DNA from: Sphingobacteriaceae bacterium UBA2059
GTDB lineage: Bacteria; Bacteroidota; Bacteroidia; Sphingobacteriales; Sphingobacteriaceae
Direction: 5' to 3'
Assembly: GCA_002332615.1 (NCBI GenBank)
Contig: DDAL01000008.1
Location: 281,037 to 345,036 of the forward strand
DNA: 64,000 bases
Shown: piece by piece, positions 18,151-26,785 of the stretch
How positions within the stretch are numbered: position 1 is the stretch's first letter
Layout: every line of letters begins with the position of its first letter
Translations under genes and position numbers: made by a program
The notes under the pieces: generated by a model
The model's input: the letters and a program-made list of their open reading frames with translations, nothing else
What the model was told of the DNA's origin: nothing
Database searches by the model: none

Positions 18151-18903
18151 ATGCTTAAGAAAAGAATAATCCCCTGTCTGGACATAAAAGAGGGCCGCAC
18201 CGTAAAGGGCGTAAACTTTGTAGACATACGCGATGCCGGCGACCCGGTGGCCCTGGCCGGCAGGTATGCCGATGAAGGCGCCGACGAACTGGTGTTCCTG
18301 GATATAACAGCCACGATAGAGAAACGCAGAACGCTGCTGGGGCTGGTAGAAAAAGTGGCCAGGCAAATTAACATCCCATTTACGGTAGGGGGCGGTATAA
18401 ATTGTGTAGAGGATGCGCGCCTGCTGATCAAAGCCGGAGCCGATAAGGTAAGCATCAACTCATCGGCAGTAAGGCGCCCCGCACTTATCCGGGAGCTGGC
18501 AGCCGAATTTGGCAGCCAGTGCGTGGTGCTAGCCATTGACACGCGCCTGCAAAGTGAAGGATGGATGGTGTTTATAAACGGCGGCCGGCTCGAAACAGGT
18601 CTGCACACCCTTGAATGGGCGGAGCAGGGCCAGGCGCTGGGGGCAGGCGAAGTTTTGCTTACCTCTATGAATAACGACGGCACCCGCGACGGTTTTGCCC
18701 TGGACGTAACAGGCCAGGTGAGCCAGGCGCTGAGCATACCCGTTATTGCCTCGGGAGGCGCCGGCAGCATGCAGCACTTTAAGCAAGTATTTGAACAAAC
18801 CAAGGCAAGCGCTGCACTGGCAGCAGGCGTTTTCCATTTTGGTACTCTGCATATACCCGAGCTAAAAAACTATTTAAAAACACACACAATAGCAATACGA
18901 TGA
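18151..18903 (+). CDS. hisF: Imidazole glycerol phosphate synthase, cyclase subunit
   Basis: A 250-residue (beta/alpha)8 barrel that turns PRFAR plus ammonia into imidazole glycerol phosphate and AICAR. It opens with [19 protein letters not shown]; Asp11 is the first catalytic Asp, and the second is in VVLAIDTR (about 130). The phosphate-binding motifs FTVGGGI and VIASGGAGS and the [14 protein letters not shown] segment mark it as HisF rather than its homologue HisA. It directly follows hisH, and its TGA overlaps the hisI ATG. No second barrel gene of this family is in the window. Confidence 0.95.
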   Translation: MLKKRIIPCLDIKEGRTVKGVNFVDIRDAGDPVALAGRYADEGADELVFLDITATIEKRRTLLGLVEKVARQINIPFTVGGGINCVEDARLLIKAGADKVSINSSAVRRPALIRELAAEFGSQCVVLAIDTRLQSEGWMVFINGGRLETGLHTLEWAEQGQALGAGEVLLTSMNNDGTRDGFALDVTGQVSQALSIPVIASGGAGSMQHFKQVFEQTKASAALAAGVFHFGTLHIPELKNYLKTHTIAIR

Positions 18904-19487
18904 ACATCAATTTTGATACAGCCACCGGCCTGGTGCCGGCTATTATACAAAGCAGTACTACCGGTCAGGTGCTTATGCTGGGGTATATGAACCGCGAAGC
19001 GTACCACAAAACACTCGAAGAAGGCAAAGTGACCTTTTACAGCCGCAGCAAAGGGCGCCTGTGGACTAAGGGAGAAACGTCGGGCAATTTTCTGCTTGTG
19101 AAGGACATAAAAACCGACTGCGACCAAGATACCCTGCTCATTAAAGCGCAGGCGCTTGGGCCTGTATGCCACACAGGCAGCAAAACCTGCTTTAAGGAAG
19201 AAACAGCCAAAGGCTTCTTATATGAACTGGAGCAAACCATTGGCCAGCGAATAGACGAGGGGCAGGAGAACTCCTATACCAGCAGGCTGTTTAGCAGCGG
19301 CATAAACCGCATGGCGCAAAAAGTGGGAGAGGAAGCCGTAGAGCTTGTTATTGAAGCGAAAGACAACAATGATGAGCTTTTTAATAATGAAGCGGCCGAC
19401 TTGCTTTATCACCTGCTTATCCTGCTGAAGGCCAAGGGCAGCAGCCTGGAAGAAATTGAGCATATTTTGCTTGAAAGGGCTAAATAG
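18900..19487 (+). CDS. hisI: Bifunctional phosphoribosyl-AMP cyclohydrolase / phosphoribosyl-ATP pyrophosphatase
   Basis: A 195-residue HisIE fusion for steps two and three of the pathway. The N-terminal cyclohydrolase domain has [29 protein letters not shown] and the zinc/magnesium motif DCDQDTLL with HTGSKTCF. The C-terminal pyrophosphohydrolase domain (about 105-195) has [20 protein letters not shown] and the [14 protein letters not shown] helix with its acidic metal ligands. It is the last gene of the operon, coupled to hisF by an ATGA overlap. No strong terminator follows. Confidence 0.95.
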   Translation: MNINFDTATGLVPAIIQSSTTGQVLMLGYMNREAYHKTLEEGKVTFYSRSKGRLWTKGETSGNFLLVKDIKTDCDQDTLLIKAQALGPVCHTGSKTCFKEETAKGFLYELEQTIGQRIDEGQENSYTSRLFSSGINRMAQKVGEEAVELVIEAKDNNDELFNNEAADLLYHLLILLKAKGSSLEEIEHILLERAK

Positions 19488-19580
19488 GCGCTAGCCCGGC
19501 ACTATGGCTCAGGTCTTTTTAGCAAAAAATGATGAAAACATCATTAAAAATCGTCAATTTGTTTTTCTAATTATCGGTAA

Positions 19581-21635
19581 ATGAAACGTATAACTTCAAA
19601 AACCCTTATCTGCGCAGGCTTGTGCGGCATTGTATTGCTACAGGCCTGCAATCAGAAGACTGCAAAGTCTTATGAAGCAGCCGACCCTCTGGTCAAGAAC
19701 ATCGATACGACCGTACGGCCCAGCGACGACTTTTTTAATTATGCCAATGGTGGCTGGATCAAGAAAAATCCCATTCCGGCAGCCTATTCGGGCTGGGGTA
19801 TAGGCAGTGAAGTACAGGAAGAGCTGCGCCTGCGCTTAAGGAAGATCAACGAGGATGCCTTAAAGGAAAAAGCCGAACAAGGCAGTAACAGCCAAAAGAT
19901 AGGCGACTTTTACTATACGGCTATGGACAGCGCCAAAGCTGAAAGGGAGAGCCTTGCCCCGCTAAAGGCAGAGCTTCAGCGTATTGATGCCATTAACGAT
20001 ATAAACAGTCTGCTGAATGCCTTTGCCCATTTCAATACAATAGGAGTAACCACCCCTGTGGGCCCTTATGTAGGTCAGGATGATAAGAACAGCGAGAAGA
20101 TGATGCTGCAGCTCTATCAGACAGGTATTGGCATGCCCAACCGCGATTATTATTTCAACACCGATGAACAAAGCGTTAAAGTAAGGAACGATTACCGCCA
20201 GAACCATCTCCCTGCCTTATTTATCCTGGCAGGACTGTCTAAAGCCGAGGCTGTTAAAGCCGCCGACAAGGTATACGCCATGGAAAAGTTCCTGGCAGAC
20301 AGTTCCCGCAAACTGGTCGATCTGCGCGACCCCTATGCTAATTACAACAAAATGACCGTGGATGCACTGGCTAAGCTTGCACCCGGGCTTAACTGGAAAA
20401 GCCTGTTTGAGAACATGCACTACAAAAACGTCGATACGGTAATTGTGGGTCAGCCCGAGTACTACCGTGCGGTGAACAAGGCAATACAAAGCTATTCGCC
20501 TGATGACTGGAAGCTGTACCTGCGCAAAAACCTCATCAGCGAGTACAGCCCCTATCTGAGCCAGGCTTTGGTTGATGAAAACTTCAGGTTCTACGGCAAA
20601 GTAATGTCAGGGCGCACCGAGCAGCTGCCACGCTGGAAACGTGCCCTGGATGCCGAAAACAGTCTGATGGGTGAGGTGCTGGGCCAGCTGTTTGTAAAAG
20701 AGTATTTCCCTGCCAAAACCAAGCAGCGCTATGTAAGCATGGTTAATGCCGTGCGCGAAAGCTTTAAGGACCGCATAAAAAACCTCGACTGGATGAGCGA
20801 GCAAACAAAGCTTAAAGCATACCAAAAGCTGGATAAGATAAATCCTAAGGTAGGATATCCTGATAAGTGGAAAGACTTTTCGCAGCTCGATATAAAGCGT
20901 GATTCCTATGCCCTCAACATACTGAGAGGAAATATATTCCATCATAAGCGCAATGCCGATAAGCTGGGCAAACCGGTAGACCGTAGTGAATGGGGCATGA
21001 CACCGCAGACCTATAATGCGTATTATAATCCGTCCAACAATGAAATTGTACTGCCTGCGGCGCAGTTAATGATACCCGGTGTTAAGGACGAAGATCTGGA
21101 CGATGCCGTGGTGTACGGATACGCGGCTGCATCTACCATAGGACACGAAATAACCCATGGCTTTGACGATACGGGCCGCCAGTACGATGCGCAGGGCAAC
21201 CTGAAAGCCTGGTGGACCCCTCAGGACTCTGCTCGCTTTACCCAAAAAGCCCAGATGCTGGTTGATCAGTTCAATAAGTATAAAGTACATGGCCTTGCTA
21301 TTAACGGCAAAGCCACCCTGGGCGAAAATATTGCCGACCTGGGAGGTATTGTGATAGGACTCGATGCCTTTAAAAAGACGGAGCAGTATAAAAAGGGCGA
21401 AAAGATAAACGGTTTTACGCCTTTACAACGCTTCTTTCTGGGTTACTCGCTGGGCTGGCTGGGCCATTACCGCAAGGAGACCCTCATAAACAGAGTTTTA
21501 ACCGACGAGCACTCGCCCGGTTTCCTGCGGGTAAACGGTCCGTTTAGCGATGTGCCAGAGTTTTATGAAGCCTTCAATATCAAAAAAGGCGATAAGATGT
21601 GGATAGACCCTGATAAAAGGGTGCAGATATGGTAA
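19581..21635 (+). CDS. M13 family zinc metallopeptidase lipoprotein
   Basis: A 684-residue protein of the neprilysin/PepO family, predicted to be a lipoprotein (lipobox LLQAC, Cys23) acting in the periplasm or at the outer membrane on peptides. The N-terminal M13 domain begins with DDFFNYANGGWIKKNPIPA. The catalytic domain carries the zinc motif HEITH at 522-526 and the third zinc ligand in GENIADLGG, followed by NGFTPLQRFFLGYSLGW. It stands alone between the his operon and a gene-poor stretch and has no obvious functional partner here. Confidence 0.93.
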   Translation: MKRITSKTLICAGLCGIVLLQACNQKTAKSYEAADPLVKNIDTTVRPSDDFFNYANGGWIKKNPIPAAYSGWGIGSEVQEELRLRLRKINEDALKEKAEQGSNSQKIGDFYYTAMDSAKAERESLAPLKAELQRIDAINDINSLLNAFAHFNTIGVTTPVGPYVGQDDKNSEKMMLQLYQTGIGMPNRDYYFNTDEQSVKVRNDYRQNHLPALFILAGLSKAEAVKAADKVYAMEKFLADSSRKLVDLRDPYANYNKMTVDALAKLAPGLNWKSLFENMHYKNVDTVIVGQPEYYRAVNKAIQSYSPDDWKLYLRKNLISEYSPYLSQALVDENFRFYGKVMSGRTEQLPRWKRALDAENSLMGEVLGQLFVKEYFPAKTKQRYVSMVNAVRESFKDRIKNLDWMSEQTKLKAYQKLDKINPKVGYPDKWKDFSQLDIKRDSYALNILRGNIFHHKRNADKLGKPVDRSEWGMTPQTYNAYYNPSNNEIVLPAAQLMIPGVKDEDLDDAVVYGYAAASTIGHEITHGFDDTGRQYDAQGNLKAWWTPQDSARFTQKAQMLVDQFNKYKVHGLAINGKATLGENIADLGGIVIGLDAFKKTEQYKKGEKINGFTPLQRFFLGYSLGWLGHYRKETLINRVLTDEHSPGFLRVNGPFSDVPEFYEAFNIKKGDKMWIDPDKRVQIW

Positions 21636-22005
21636 GCAGCAGCTAAGCCAGGTTCACACCTCTGTCTCCTTACGCCTATGAAGCGTATTGGCTCACTATT
21701 CACTTTGTATGTTTACCCGGCAGGCGCAGTATGATGTGTCCTGCCGGGTAGATTAATCAGCCCCGATAAGCCTGGCGGTACAAGTCCGTAAGTTGCAAAT
21801 CGTCCGCAAGGACTGCGTTCAGGAAACCCGAAACCGATAAGGCGGAGCATATAAATTTTTGTGGCTGATAAATTCAAAATATAAGTGTGGTAACAAACAC
21901 TTATTCATTTAAGTTGTATTGTATTATACAGCATTTACTTGCAGGCTACAACTGCAATTTGTTGATTATCATTAAGTAAATAAAGAACTTGAAATAATTT
22001 ATATC
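21636..22005. other. 370-bp intergenic region with folded elements
   Basis: No gene is seen. An 11-bp inverted repeat, TACCCGGCAGG at 21714-21724 with its complement at 21740-21750, lacks a T tract. From about 21770 to 21845 the sequence is GC-richer and holds nested short complements, including GTCC-GCAA-GGAC, a stem with a GNRA-type tetraloop, and several GAAAC/CCGA patches that suggest a structured RNA. It does not match the riboswitch, SRP, RNase P or tmRNA signatures I can recall. The rest is AT-rich and probably holds the promoter of the next gene. Confidence 0.35.
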
Positions 22006-22290
22006 ATGAAAGACAATTCAAAATCACTTCTTGCTTTAATAGCCGGTGTAGCAGCAGGTACTGTTCTTGGTATTTTATTCGCTCCCGAAAAAGGCGTTGA
22101 AACCAGGGACAAGCTGAACGACGCATTAAAGAACCTGGGCGATTCTATTAAGGACCGTGCGGCAGAAGAAATTGAAAACTTTAACTCATTAAAAGAAAAA
22201 GTTGTTGATAACCTCAAAACTCAAATTGCCGACGCTCAGGAAAAGTTTAACTCGGAGTTTGAAAAAACAGAAGATAAGGATAACGCTTAG
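22006..22290 (+). CDS. YtxH domain-containing protein
   Basis: A 94-residue protein. An N-terminal hydrophobic, Gly-rich helix (about 8-28, LLALIAGVAAGTVLGILFAPEKG) is followed by a long charged, probably coiled-coil tail. The APEKG motif after the helix is diagnostic of YtxH proteins, small envelope proteins often linked to general stress in other phyla. It starts a co-directional set with the holin-like and 155-residue proteins, which together resemble stress-related envelope clusters. The molecular role is unknown. Confidence 0.85.
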   Translation: MKDNSKSLLALIAGVAAGTVLGILFAPEKGVETRDKLNDALKNLGDSIKDRAAEEIENFNSLKEKVVDNLKTQIADAQEKFNSEFEKTEDKDNA

Positions 22291-22332
22291 TTATTAAGTT
22301 TAACTGTTTAACCATCACTTTATTAACTACTT

Positions 22333-22731
22333 ATGCAGGAAACGCCCCATGTACAACAGGCCCAGACCGATGAAGAGAAGGCCACGCCTGATATAGTTCA
22401 ACTTTTAAAGGATTATATCACCGGCAGGATAGAACTAATAAGACTAAGTGCTATTGAGCGTACTACCGTAGTTGTGTCTTCTATGATTACCGGTACGGTA
22501 ATAGCTTTATGCTCATTAATGGCTTTTATATTTGCCTCCCTTACCCTTGGCTTCTTTCTGGGCGAGTTGCTCGATTCGCTGGCAGCCGGCTTTGGGCTTG
22601 TAACCTTACTTTATATCATTATAGCAGTTGTTGTCAGTGTCATGAAAAAGAACGTTATAAGTAAGCTTTTACAAGACAAAATGATCAGGATAATTTTTGA
22701 TAAAAAGGAGAAAGATGGAAAAGAAATATAA
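22333..22731 (+). CDS. Holin superfamily III-like (YqjE/DUF1469) membrane protein
   Basis: A 132-residue protein with a polar N-terminus, an amphipathic LIRLSAIERTTVVVSSMIT segment and two membrane helices (about 53-78 and 85-106), then a basic C-terminus. This fits the YqjE / putative holin-X family, which are chromosomal membrane proteins rather than phage lysis proteins. It lies between the YtxH gene and an overlapping downstream gene. There is no prophage context. Confidence 0.7.
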   Translation: MQETPHVQQAQTDEEKATPDIVQLLKDYITGRIELIRLSAIERTTVVVSSMITGTVIALCSLMAFIFASLTLGFFLGELLDSLAAGFGLVTLLYIIIAVVVSVMKKNVISKLLQDKMIRIIFDKKEKDGKEI

Positions 22732-23182
22732 AAGCCTGGCTGAACTGCAGGAAGACATTGATAGGCTTAAAGTAAAGAAGTTTCAGCATGAGGAAGCTAT
22801 TAAAGACGCATTTAGCAGTCCTAAGGTAGCTTTTAAGACGCTGAGAAACTACTTTAGAAATACGAATGCGGGTCCATCCCAACCCCTGCTTACTCAAAAT
22901 CTTGTAAACAGCGATCTTATAGCCAACCTCTCGCGTACCGCTATTCCATTTTTGGTGAACACATTTATGTTTAAGCGTTCAGGCTTTATAGTGCGCACGC
23001 TGGCCACCTTTGTGTCGAGAAAAGCGGCATCGCAGGTTAATACCAATACTGTAGCAGTTTTGGTTGGAAAGGTAAGAGGCTTTCTTACCAAAAAAGGGGT
23101 ACTTAAAGATACCAAACAGGTAGTGGTGCGAGATTATCGTACAAATCCTACTGCAAGCTCTGATCCAAGTAAGCATTTTTAA
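22715..23182 (+). CDS. Uncharacterised protein of the YtxH cluster
   Basis: A 155-residue basic protein starting at the ATG at 22715, four bases after an AAGGAG ribosome-binding site and overlapping the end of the holin-like gene by 17 bp, so the two are translationally linked. A short N-terminal coiled-coil-like helix (SLAELQEDIDRLKVKKFQHEEAI) is followed by a moderately hydrophobic middle (about 75-120). I recognise no family. The overlap and the shared terminator at 23201 make it part of the YtxH unit. Confidence 0.75.
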   Translation: MEKKYKSLAELQEDIDRLKVKKFQHEEAIKDAFSSPKVAFKTLRNYFRNTNAGPSQPLLTQNLVNSDLIANLSRTAIPFLVNTFMFKRSGFIVRTLATFVSRKAASQVNTNTVAVLVGKVRGFLTKKGVLKDTKQVVVRDYRTNPTASSDPSKHF

Positions 23183-23200
23183 TTGCTGTGTACTTATACA

Positions 23201-23239
23201 TAAAAGCCGCTTTGCAGATCATGTGCAAAGCGGCTTTTA
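23201..23239. terminator. Bidirectional intrinsic terminator
   Basis: A perfect 16-bp inverted repeat, 23201-23216 (TAAAAGCCGCTTTGCA) with 23224-23239, encloses a 7-nt loop. The A and T runs at its ends let it work in both directions. It separates the YtxH cluster (+) from the convergent fcl gene (-). Confidence 0.88.
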
Positions 23240-23302
23240 TTGGTTCCATGAAGGCAGTAGGGTCTGCCAGGGGGCCGGAGCGAGCTTAGATGCCAGGCAT
23301 TA

Positions 23303-24235
23303 CTATACAGCCGTATGGCTTAAAAAATCGTGATAAGCCAGTTTAATTCCCTCCTCAAGGCTTGTTTTATGGGTCCAGCCATAAGACCTTAATTTAGAAA
23401 CATCCATCAGCTTGCGCGGCGTGCCATCAGGCCTGCTGGTATCAAAGGCCAGTTCACCCTCATACCTGATGACGTCTTTCACTAGTAAGGCCAGCTGATG
23501 TATACTCAGGTCTTCGCCCGTGCCTATGTTAATTAGCTGGGCTTCGTTGTATCTTTCCATTAGAAACAAACAGGCATCCGCCAGGTCATCCGAAAACAGG
23601 AATTCCCTTTTGGGCTTCCCGGTACCCCATATAATTACTTTGTGTTCTTTATTAACTTTTGCCTCGTGCATTTTACGGATCAGGGCCGGCAGTACATGCG
23701 AGTTTTCCGGATGGTAATTATCGCCATAGCCATATAAGTTGGTGGGCATTACCGAAATAAAATTGCAGTTGTATTGCTTGCGGTAAGACTCGCAAAGCTT
23801 AATACCCGCAATTTTGGCCAGGGCATAAGCCTCGTTGGTAGGCTCAAGCGCACCGGTAAGCAAGTACTCCTCCTTAAGTGGCTGCGGAGCCATTTTCGGA
23901 TAGATACAACTGGAACCCAGAAAGAGCAGCTTTTTTACTCCGTTTACATAAGCCTGATGGATAATATTGCTTTCAATCATCAGGTTTTGGTATAAAAATT
24001 CGGCCGGATAGCTGGAGTTGGCAATTATACCTCCCACTTTGGCAGCCGCCAGAAAAACATAGTCCGGCTTTTCTGCTTCGAAAAAATCTTTAACCGCCTG
24101 CTGATTGCGCAGGTCCAGTTCGGCAGAGGTGCGCGTAATCAAAGTAGGGTAACCGCCGGCTTTCAGCGCCCGCATAATAGCCGAACCTACAAGTCCGCGG
24201 TGTCCGGCTACATATATTCTGGCATCTTTTTCCAC
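23303..24235 (-). CDS. fcl: GDP-L-fucose synthase
   Basis: A 310-residue extended SDR enzyme that makes GDP-L-fucose from GDP-4-keto-6-deoxymannose by epimerisation and NADPH reduction. The cofactor motif GHRGLVG is at 11-17, GSSCIYP at 107-113 supplies the active-site Ser and Cys, and YALAK at 137-141 the catalytic Tyr and Lys. [23 protein letters not shown] is a strongly diagnostic family segment. The partner gmd (GDP-mannose dehydratase) is not in the window, so the pathway is completed elsewhere. Confidence 0.93.
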   Translation of the reverse strand: MEKDARIYVAGHRGLVGSAIMRALKAGGYPTLITRTSAELDLRNQQAVKDFFEAEKPDYVFLAAAKVGGIIANSSYPAEFLYQNLMIESNIIHQAYVNGVKKLLFLGSSCIYPKMAPQPLKEEYLLTGALEPTNEAYALAKIAGIKLCESYRKQYNCNFISVMPTNLYGYGDNYHPENSHVLPALIRKMHEAKVNKEHKVIIWGTGKPKREFLFSDDLADACLFLMERYNEAQLINIGTGEDLSIHQLALLVKDVIRYEGELAFDTSRPDGTPRKLMDVSKLRSYGWTHKTSLEEGIKLAYHDFLSHTAV

Positions 24236-24376
24236 AATGGATACTGTTTTTTCAAATATACCTAATCAAAACCCATTTTAAGGCCCTTACGACTGCTTTT
24301 AACCGTACAGAACGCTTATGCAGCGCTTTTTGAGTGATTGCTGTACCTACAAATAACAGCCTGTAAATAATTAGTT

Positions 24377-24384
24377 TATTTTTG
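24377..24384 (+). promoter_or_regulatory. Candidate -7 element upstream of trmB
   Basis: TATTTTTG matches the Bacteroidota -7 consensus TAnnTTTG and lies 14 bp before the trmB start, which would give a very short leader. No -33 TTTG is seen at the expected spacing, so support is moderate. Confidence 0.4.
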
Positions 24385-24398
24385 TGACCTGTTAAGCC

Positions 24399-25049
24399 AT
24401 GGGAAAAGACAAATTAAGACGTTTTGCAGAGATCAATATATTTGAAAATGTTCTGCAGCTTGAAGAAGGCAAGCCAATGAAAGGCCGCTGGGCCCAAACC
24501 CAGTTTAAAAATAATAAGCCGCTGGTGCTGGAGCTGGCCTGCGGCAAGGGCGAGTATACAGTGAATATGGCAAAGCTTTTTCCAGACCGCAACTTTATAG
24601 GGATTGATTACAAAGGCAACCGGATATGGCGGGGAGCCAAAACAGCCATAGAAGAGGATATAAAGAATGTAGCTTTTCTAAGGATACAGATTGAGAACAT
24701 ACTGGACTATTTTGCCGAAGGTGAAGTAGCCGAACTATGGATCACTTTTCCGGATCCACAGCCCCAGATAAGCCGCGAAAAGAAAAGGCTCACCTTTCCG
24801 GGCTTTTTAAATAAATACAGGCACATCATGCAGCCGGGAGGTATAATGCACCTGAAGACTGATAATGACGACCTGTACGCCTATACTCTTGAAAAAGTGC
24901 AGGAAATGGGGCTGCTGGTACATGCAGCAACCAGCGACCTCTATCATTCGGATAGCGTGAACGAAGTGCTGAACATAAAAACCTATTACGAAAAAAAATA
25001 CCTGGCTGTAGATAAGAACATCAATTACATTCAGTTTTCTTTTGAGTAA
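24399..25049 (+). CDS. trmB: tRNA (guanine-N7-)-methyltransferase
   Basis: A 216-residue class I SAM-dependent methyltransferase that forms m7G46 in tRNA. LVLELACGKGEYTVNMAKLFP is the SAM-binding motif I with the following helix, NFIGIDYKGNRIWRGA the acidic-loop region, and WITFPDPQPQ the TrmB-specific catalytic motif. Its length is standard. It is a single gene divergent from fcl. Confidence 0.94.
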   Translation: MGKDKLRRFAEINIFENVLQLEEGKPMKGRWAQTQFKNNKPLVLELACGKGEYTVNMAKLFPDRNFIGIDYKGNRIWRGAKTAIEEDIKNVAFLRIQIENILDYFAEGEVAELWITFPDPQPQISREKKRLTFPGFLNKYRHIMQPGGIMHLKTDNDDLYAYTLEKVQEMGLLVHAATSDLYHSDSVNEVLNIKTYYEKKYLAVDKNINYIQFSFE

Positions 25050-25460
25050 GCTACCCGGCTGCTTCGGCCCGGCTTCGGCTTCAAGCCCAGCCGTAACTGT
25101 AATCTGTGCAGCATGTATCCGTGCAAAAACACGGATACATCATGGGTTCATCATGGATACACCCTGGATACATGTGCTGGCAGACCCGTTCTTTTCCAAT
25201 CTCCGGTGTACTGCCTGAGCGGCTCTTTGGTAATGAACGAAACAAAGTCTGAAAAGATTTTTGCCCGTAGTATTTTCGAAATACTTAGCTTAGTATAATG
25301 AATAGAGCTTGGCCGCTGCAGGTTCGGCACTCCGGTACTTTATTGTATGGCCTGCTGCTGCTAAAGAATTAGTGCATGATAAACCTAAGCCGCGAAACCC
25401 GCGCTTAAATTTGCGCCTGGCCGAAGATCGCTGTTTCTAAAGCGGGCTTATACTTAGTGA
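25050..25460. other. 411-bp intergenic region with repeat element
   Basis: No gene is supported. After a GC-rich stretch directly behind trmB comes a perfect 11-bp hairpin and four 11-bp tandem units (25113-25176, listed separately). Further on there is a 7-bp stem (25269-25275 with 25279-25285) and a TAAATTTG sequence at 25406-25413 that could be the -7 element of the glycosyltransferase gene. Confidence 0.45.
25113..25176. repeat. Hairpin plus 11-bp tandem repeats (copy A)
   Basis: A perfect 11-bp stem (25113-25123 with 25130-25140, loop CAAAAA) runs into four units of 11 bp: GGATACATCAT (25133), GGGTTCATCAT (25144), GGATACACCCT (25155) and GGATACATGTG (25166). A diverged copy with the same order (hairpin arm with an AAAAA loop, then 11-bp units) lies on the minus strand at 59989-60055. 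Confidence 0.7.
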
Positions 25461-26735
25461 ATGAAAATTTTAATATTAACCCCTTATATTCCCTATCCTT
25501 TATCCGAAGGAGGAAAGATATCTCAATACGCAGTAACAGACAGACTCAGGCAGCATGCCGAAGTGCATTTCTATTTTATTCCCGAGTCCACCCGCAGCAT
25601 GCTTGAAATAAGCGAACTTAAAAAGAGATGGCCCGATGTCGTGTTTCATTTTATACCCTTCAGGCGCCCATCCTTATGGAAAAGGATGGATGGGTATATA
25701 CGTAAGTATGCGAATAGGCTGTATAGGCCTTTAGGCAGATTGCTTTTTGGGGCACCGGTACAACCGCATAGTTACGAGCGGCTCGCTGCGCCGGTCGGCT
25801 TTAGAAAGGAGGCGCAGGTGCAGCATCTAAATGAGCTTATACAGGCAGAGAACTTTGATATCGTTCAAATAGAGCTCATGCCGTTTATAGATTTGGTGCT
25901 TGCTCTTCCTGCTCCAGTTAAAAAAGTATTTGTACACCACGAACTCGCCTTTGCGCGCATTCATACCGAGATAAGCACTTATGCAAACCCCTGCGACGTG
26001 TATGCACAGTATCTGTTAAACTTTGTAAAGTTTAGAGAGCTGTCGCTTCTGGCACTGTATGATGCAGTGCTGGTATTTAGTGAAGATGACAGGCAAAAAC
26101 TCCAGAAGCAGCTGCCTGCACAGCATATAGCTGTTAACCCTTTCCCAGTGCTTGAGAATGAATTTGTAAGTTATATAGGCAAGGATTACGAGGTAGAAAA
26201 ACTTGTTTTTGTAGGTGGCGAAATGCATTGGCCCAATAAGGATGCGGTAGAATGGTACATTGAAAGTTTATTGGCAACAGTGTTAAAACGCAAAAACTTA
26301 AGTCTGCATGTTGTAGGTAAGTGGAGCAAGAGCACCACGCGGAAGTATGCGCATTTAAAGTCGGTGCGTTTTGTAGGTTATGTAGAAGACCTGAAAGAGT
26401 ATAGCCAGAACAGCATTATGCTGGTTCCGGTAAGATCGGGCAGTGGGATACGTACTAAAATTTTATATGCTATGGCGCAGGGAGTGCCTGTAATTTCAAC
26501 GGCTATCGGATTTGAGGGAATACAGGCAGAACCGGGCAGGGATTTGCTGGTTGCCAACTCGGCCGAGGAGTTTTCGGAGGCTATTGATTTATTGTGTGCC
26601 CGCCCTGAATACATGCACCAGATGCGCAGGAGTGCCTGGCTTAATGTTAAAGAGCTTTATAATCAGGATCGGATATGCCGCCTGCGGCTTACTACCTACC
26701 AGGGCTTGATAGCGCAAAGCGGCAGGCATGCTTAA
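25461..26735 (+). CDS. GT4-type glycosyltransferase
   Basis: A 424-residue GT-B glycosyltransferase. The N-terminal half opens with ILILTPYIPYPLSEGGKISQYAV, the usual acceptor-domain start. The C-terminal half (about 245 on) has LVFVGGEMHWPNKDAVEWYIESL, LHVVGKWSK, VRFVGYVEDLKEY and the nucleotide-sugar segment PVRSGSGIRTKILYAMAQGVPVIS. A cytoplasmic enzyme transferring a sugar to a glycan, lipid or exopolysaccharide is expected, but donor and acceptor cannot be read. It is a single gene without neighbouring polysaccharide genes. Confidence 0.85.
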   Translation: MKILILTPYIPYPLSEGGKISQYAVTDRLRQHAEVHFYFIPESTRSMLEISELKKRWPDVVFHFIPFRRPSLWKRMDGYIRKYANRLYRPLGRLLFGAPVQPHSYERLAAPVGFRKEAQVQHLNELIQAENFDIVQIELMPFIDLVLALPAPVKKVFVHHELAFARIHTEISTYANPCDVYAQYLLNFVKFRELSLLALYDAVLVFSEDDRQKLQKQLPAQHIAVNPFPVLENEFVSYIGKDYEVEKLVFVGGEMHWPNKDAVEWYIESLLATVLKRKNLSLHVVGKWSKSTTRKYAHLKSVRFVGYVEDLKEYSQNSIMLVPVRSGSGIRTKILYAMAQGVPVISTAIGFEGIQAEPGRDLLVANSAEEFSEAIDLLCARPEYMHQMRRSAWLNVKELYNQDRICRLRLTTYQGLIAQSGRHA

Positions 26736-26785
26736 ACGCCCGGCTTCTTTTTATGAGCCGGTTGGTTTTGATTGCCGGTTTATTT

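Noticed and set aside
18081..18803. A 240-codon open frame antisense to hisF
   Set aside because: It is the reverse shadow of a GC-rich gene with strong family motifs; its product is Ser/Pro-rich with no recognisable fold.
22333..22731. Prophage or lysis cassette suggested by the holin-like protein
   Set aside because: No endolysin, integrase or structural phage genes are nearby; YqjE-type proteins are ordinary chromosomal membrane proteins.
25113..25176. CRISPR array
   Set aside because: The 11-bp units are contiguous, with no spacers, and no cas genes are present.
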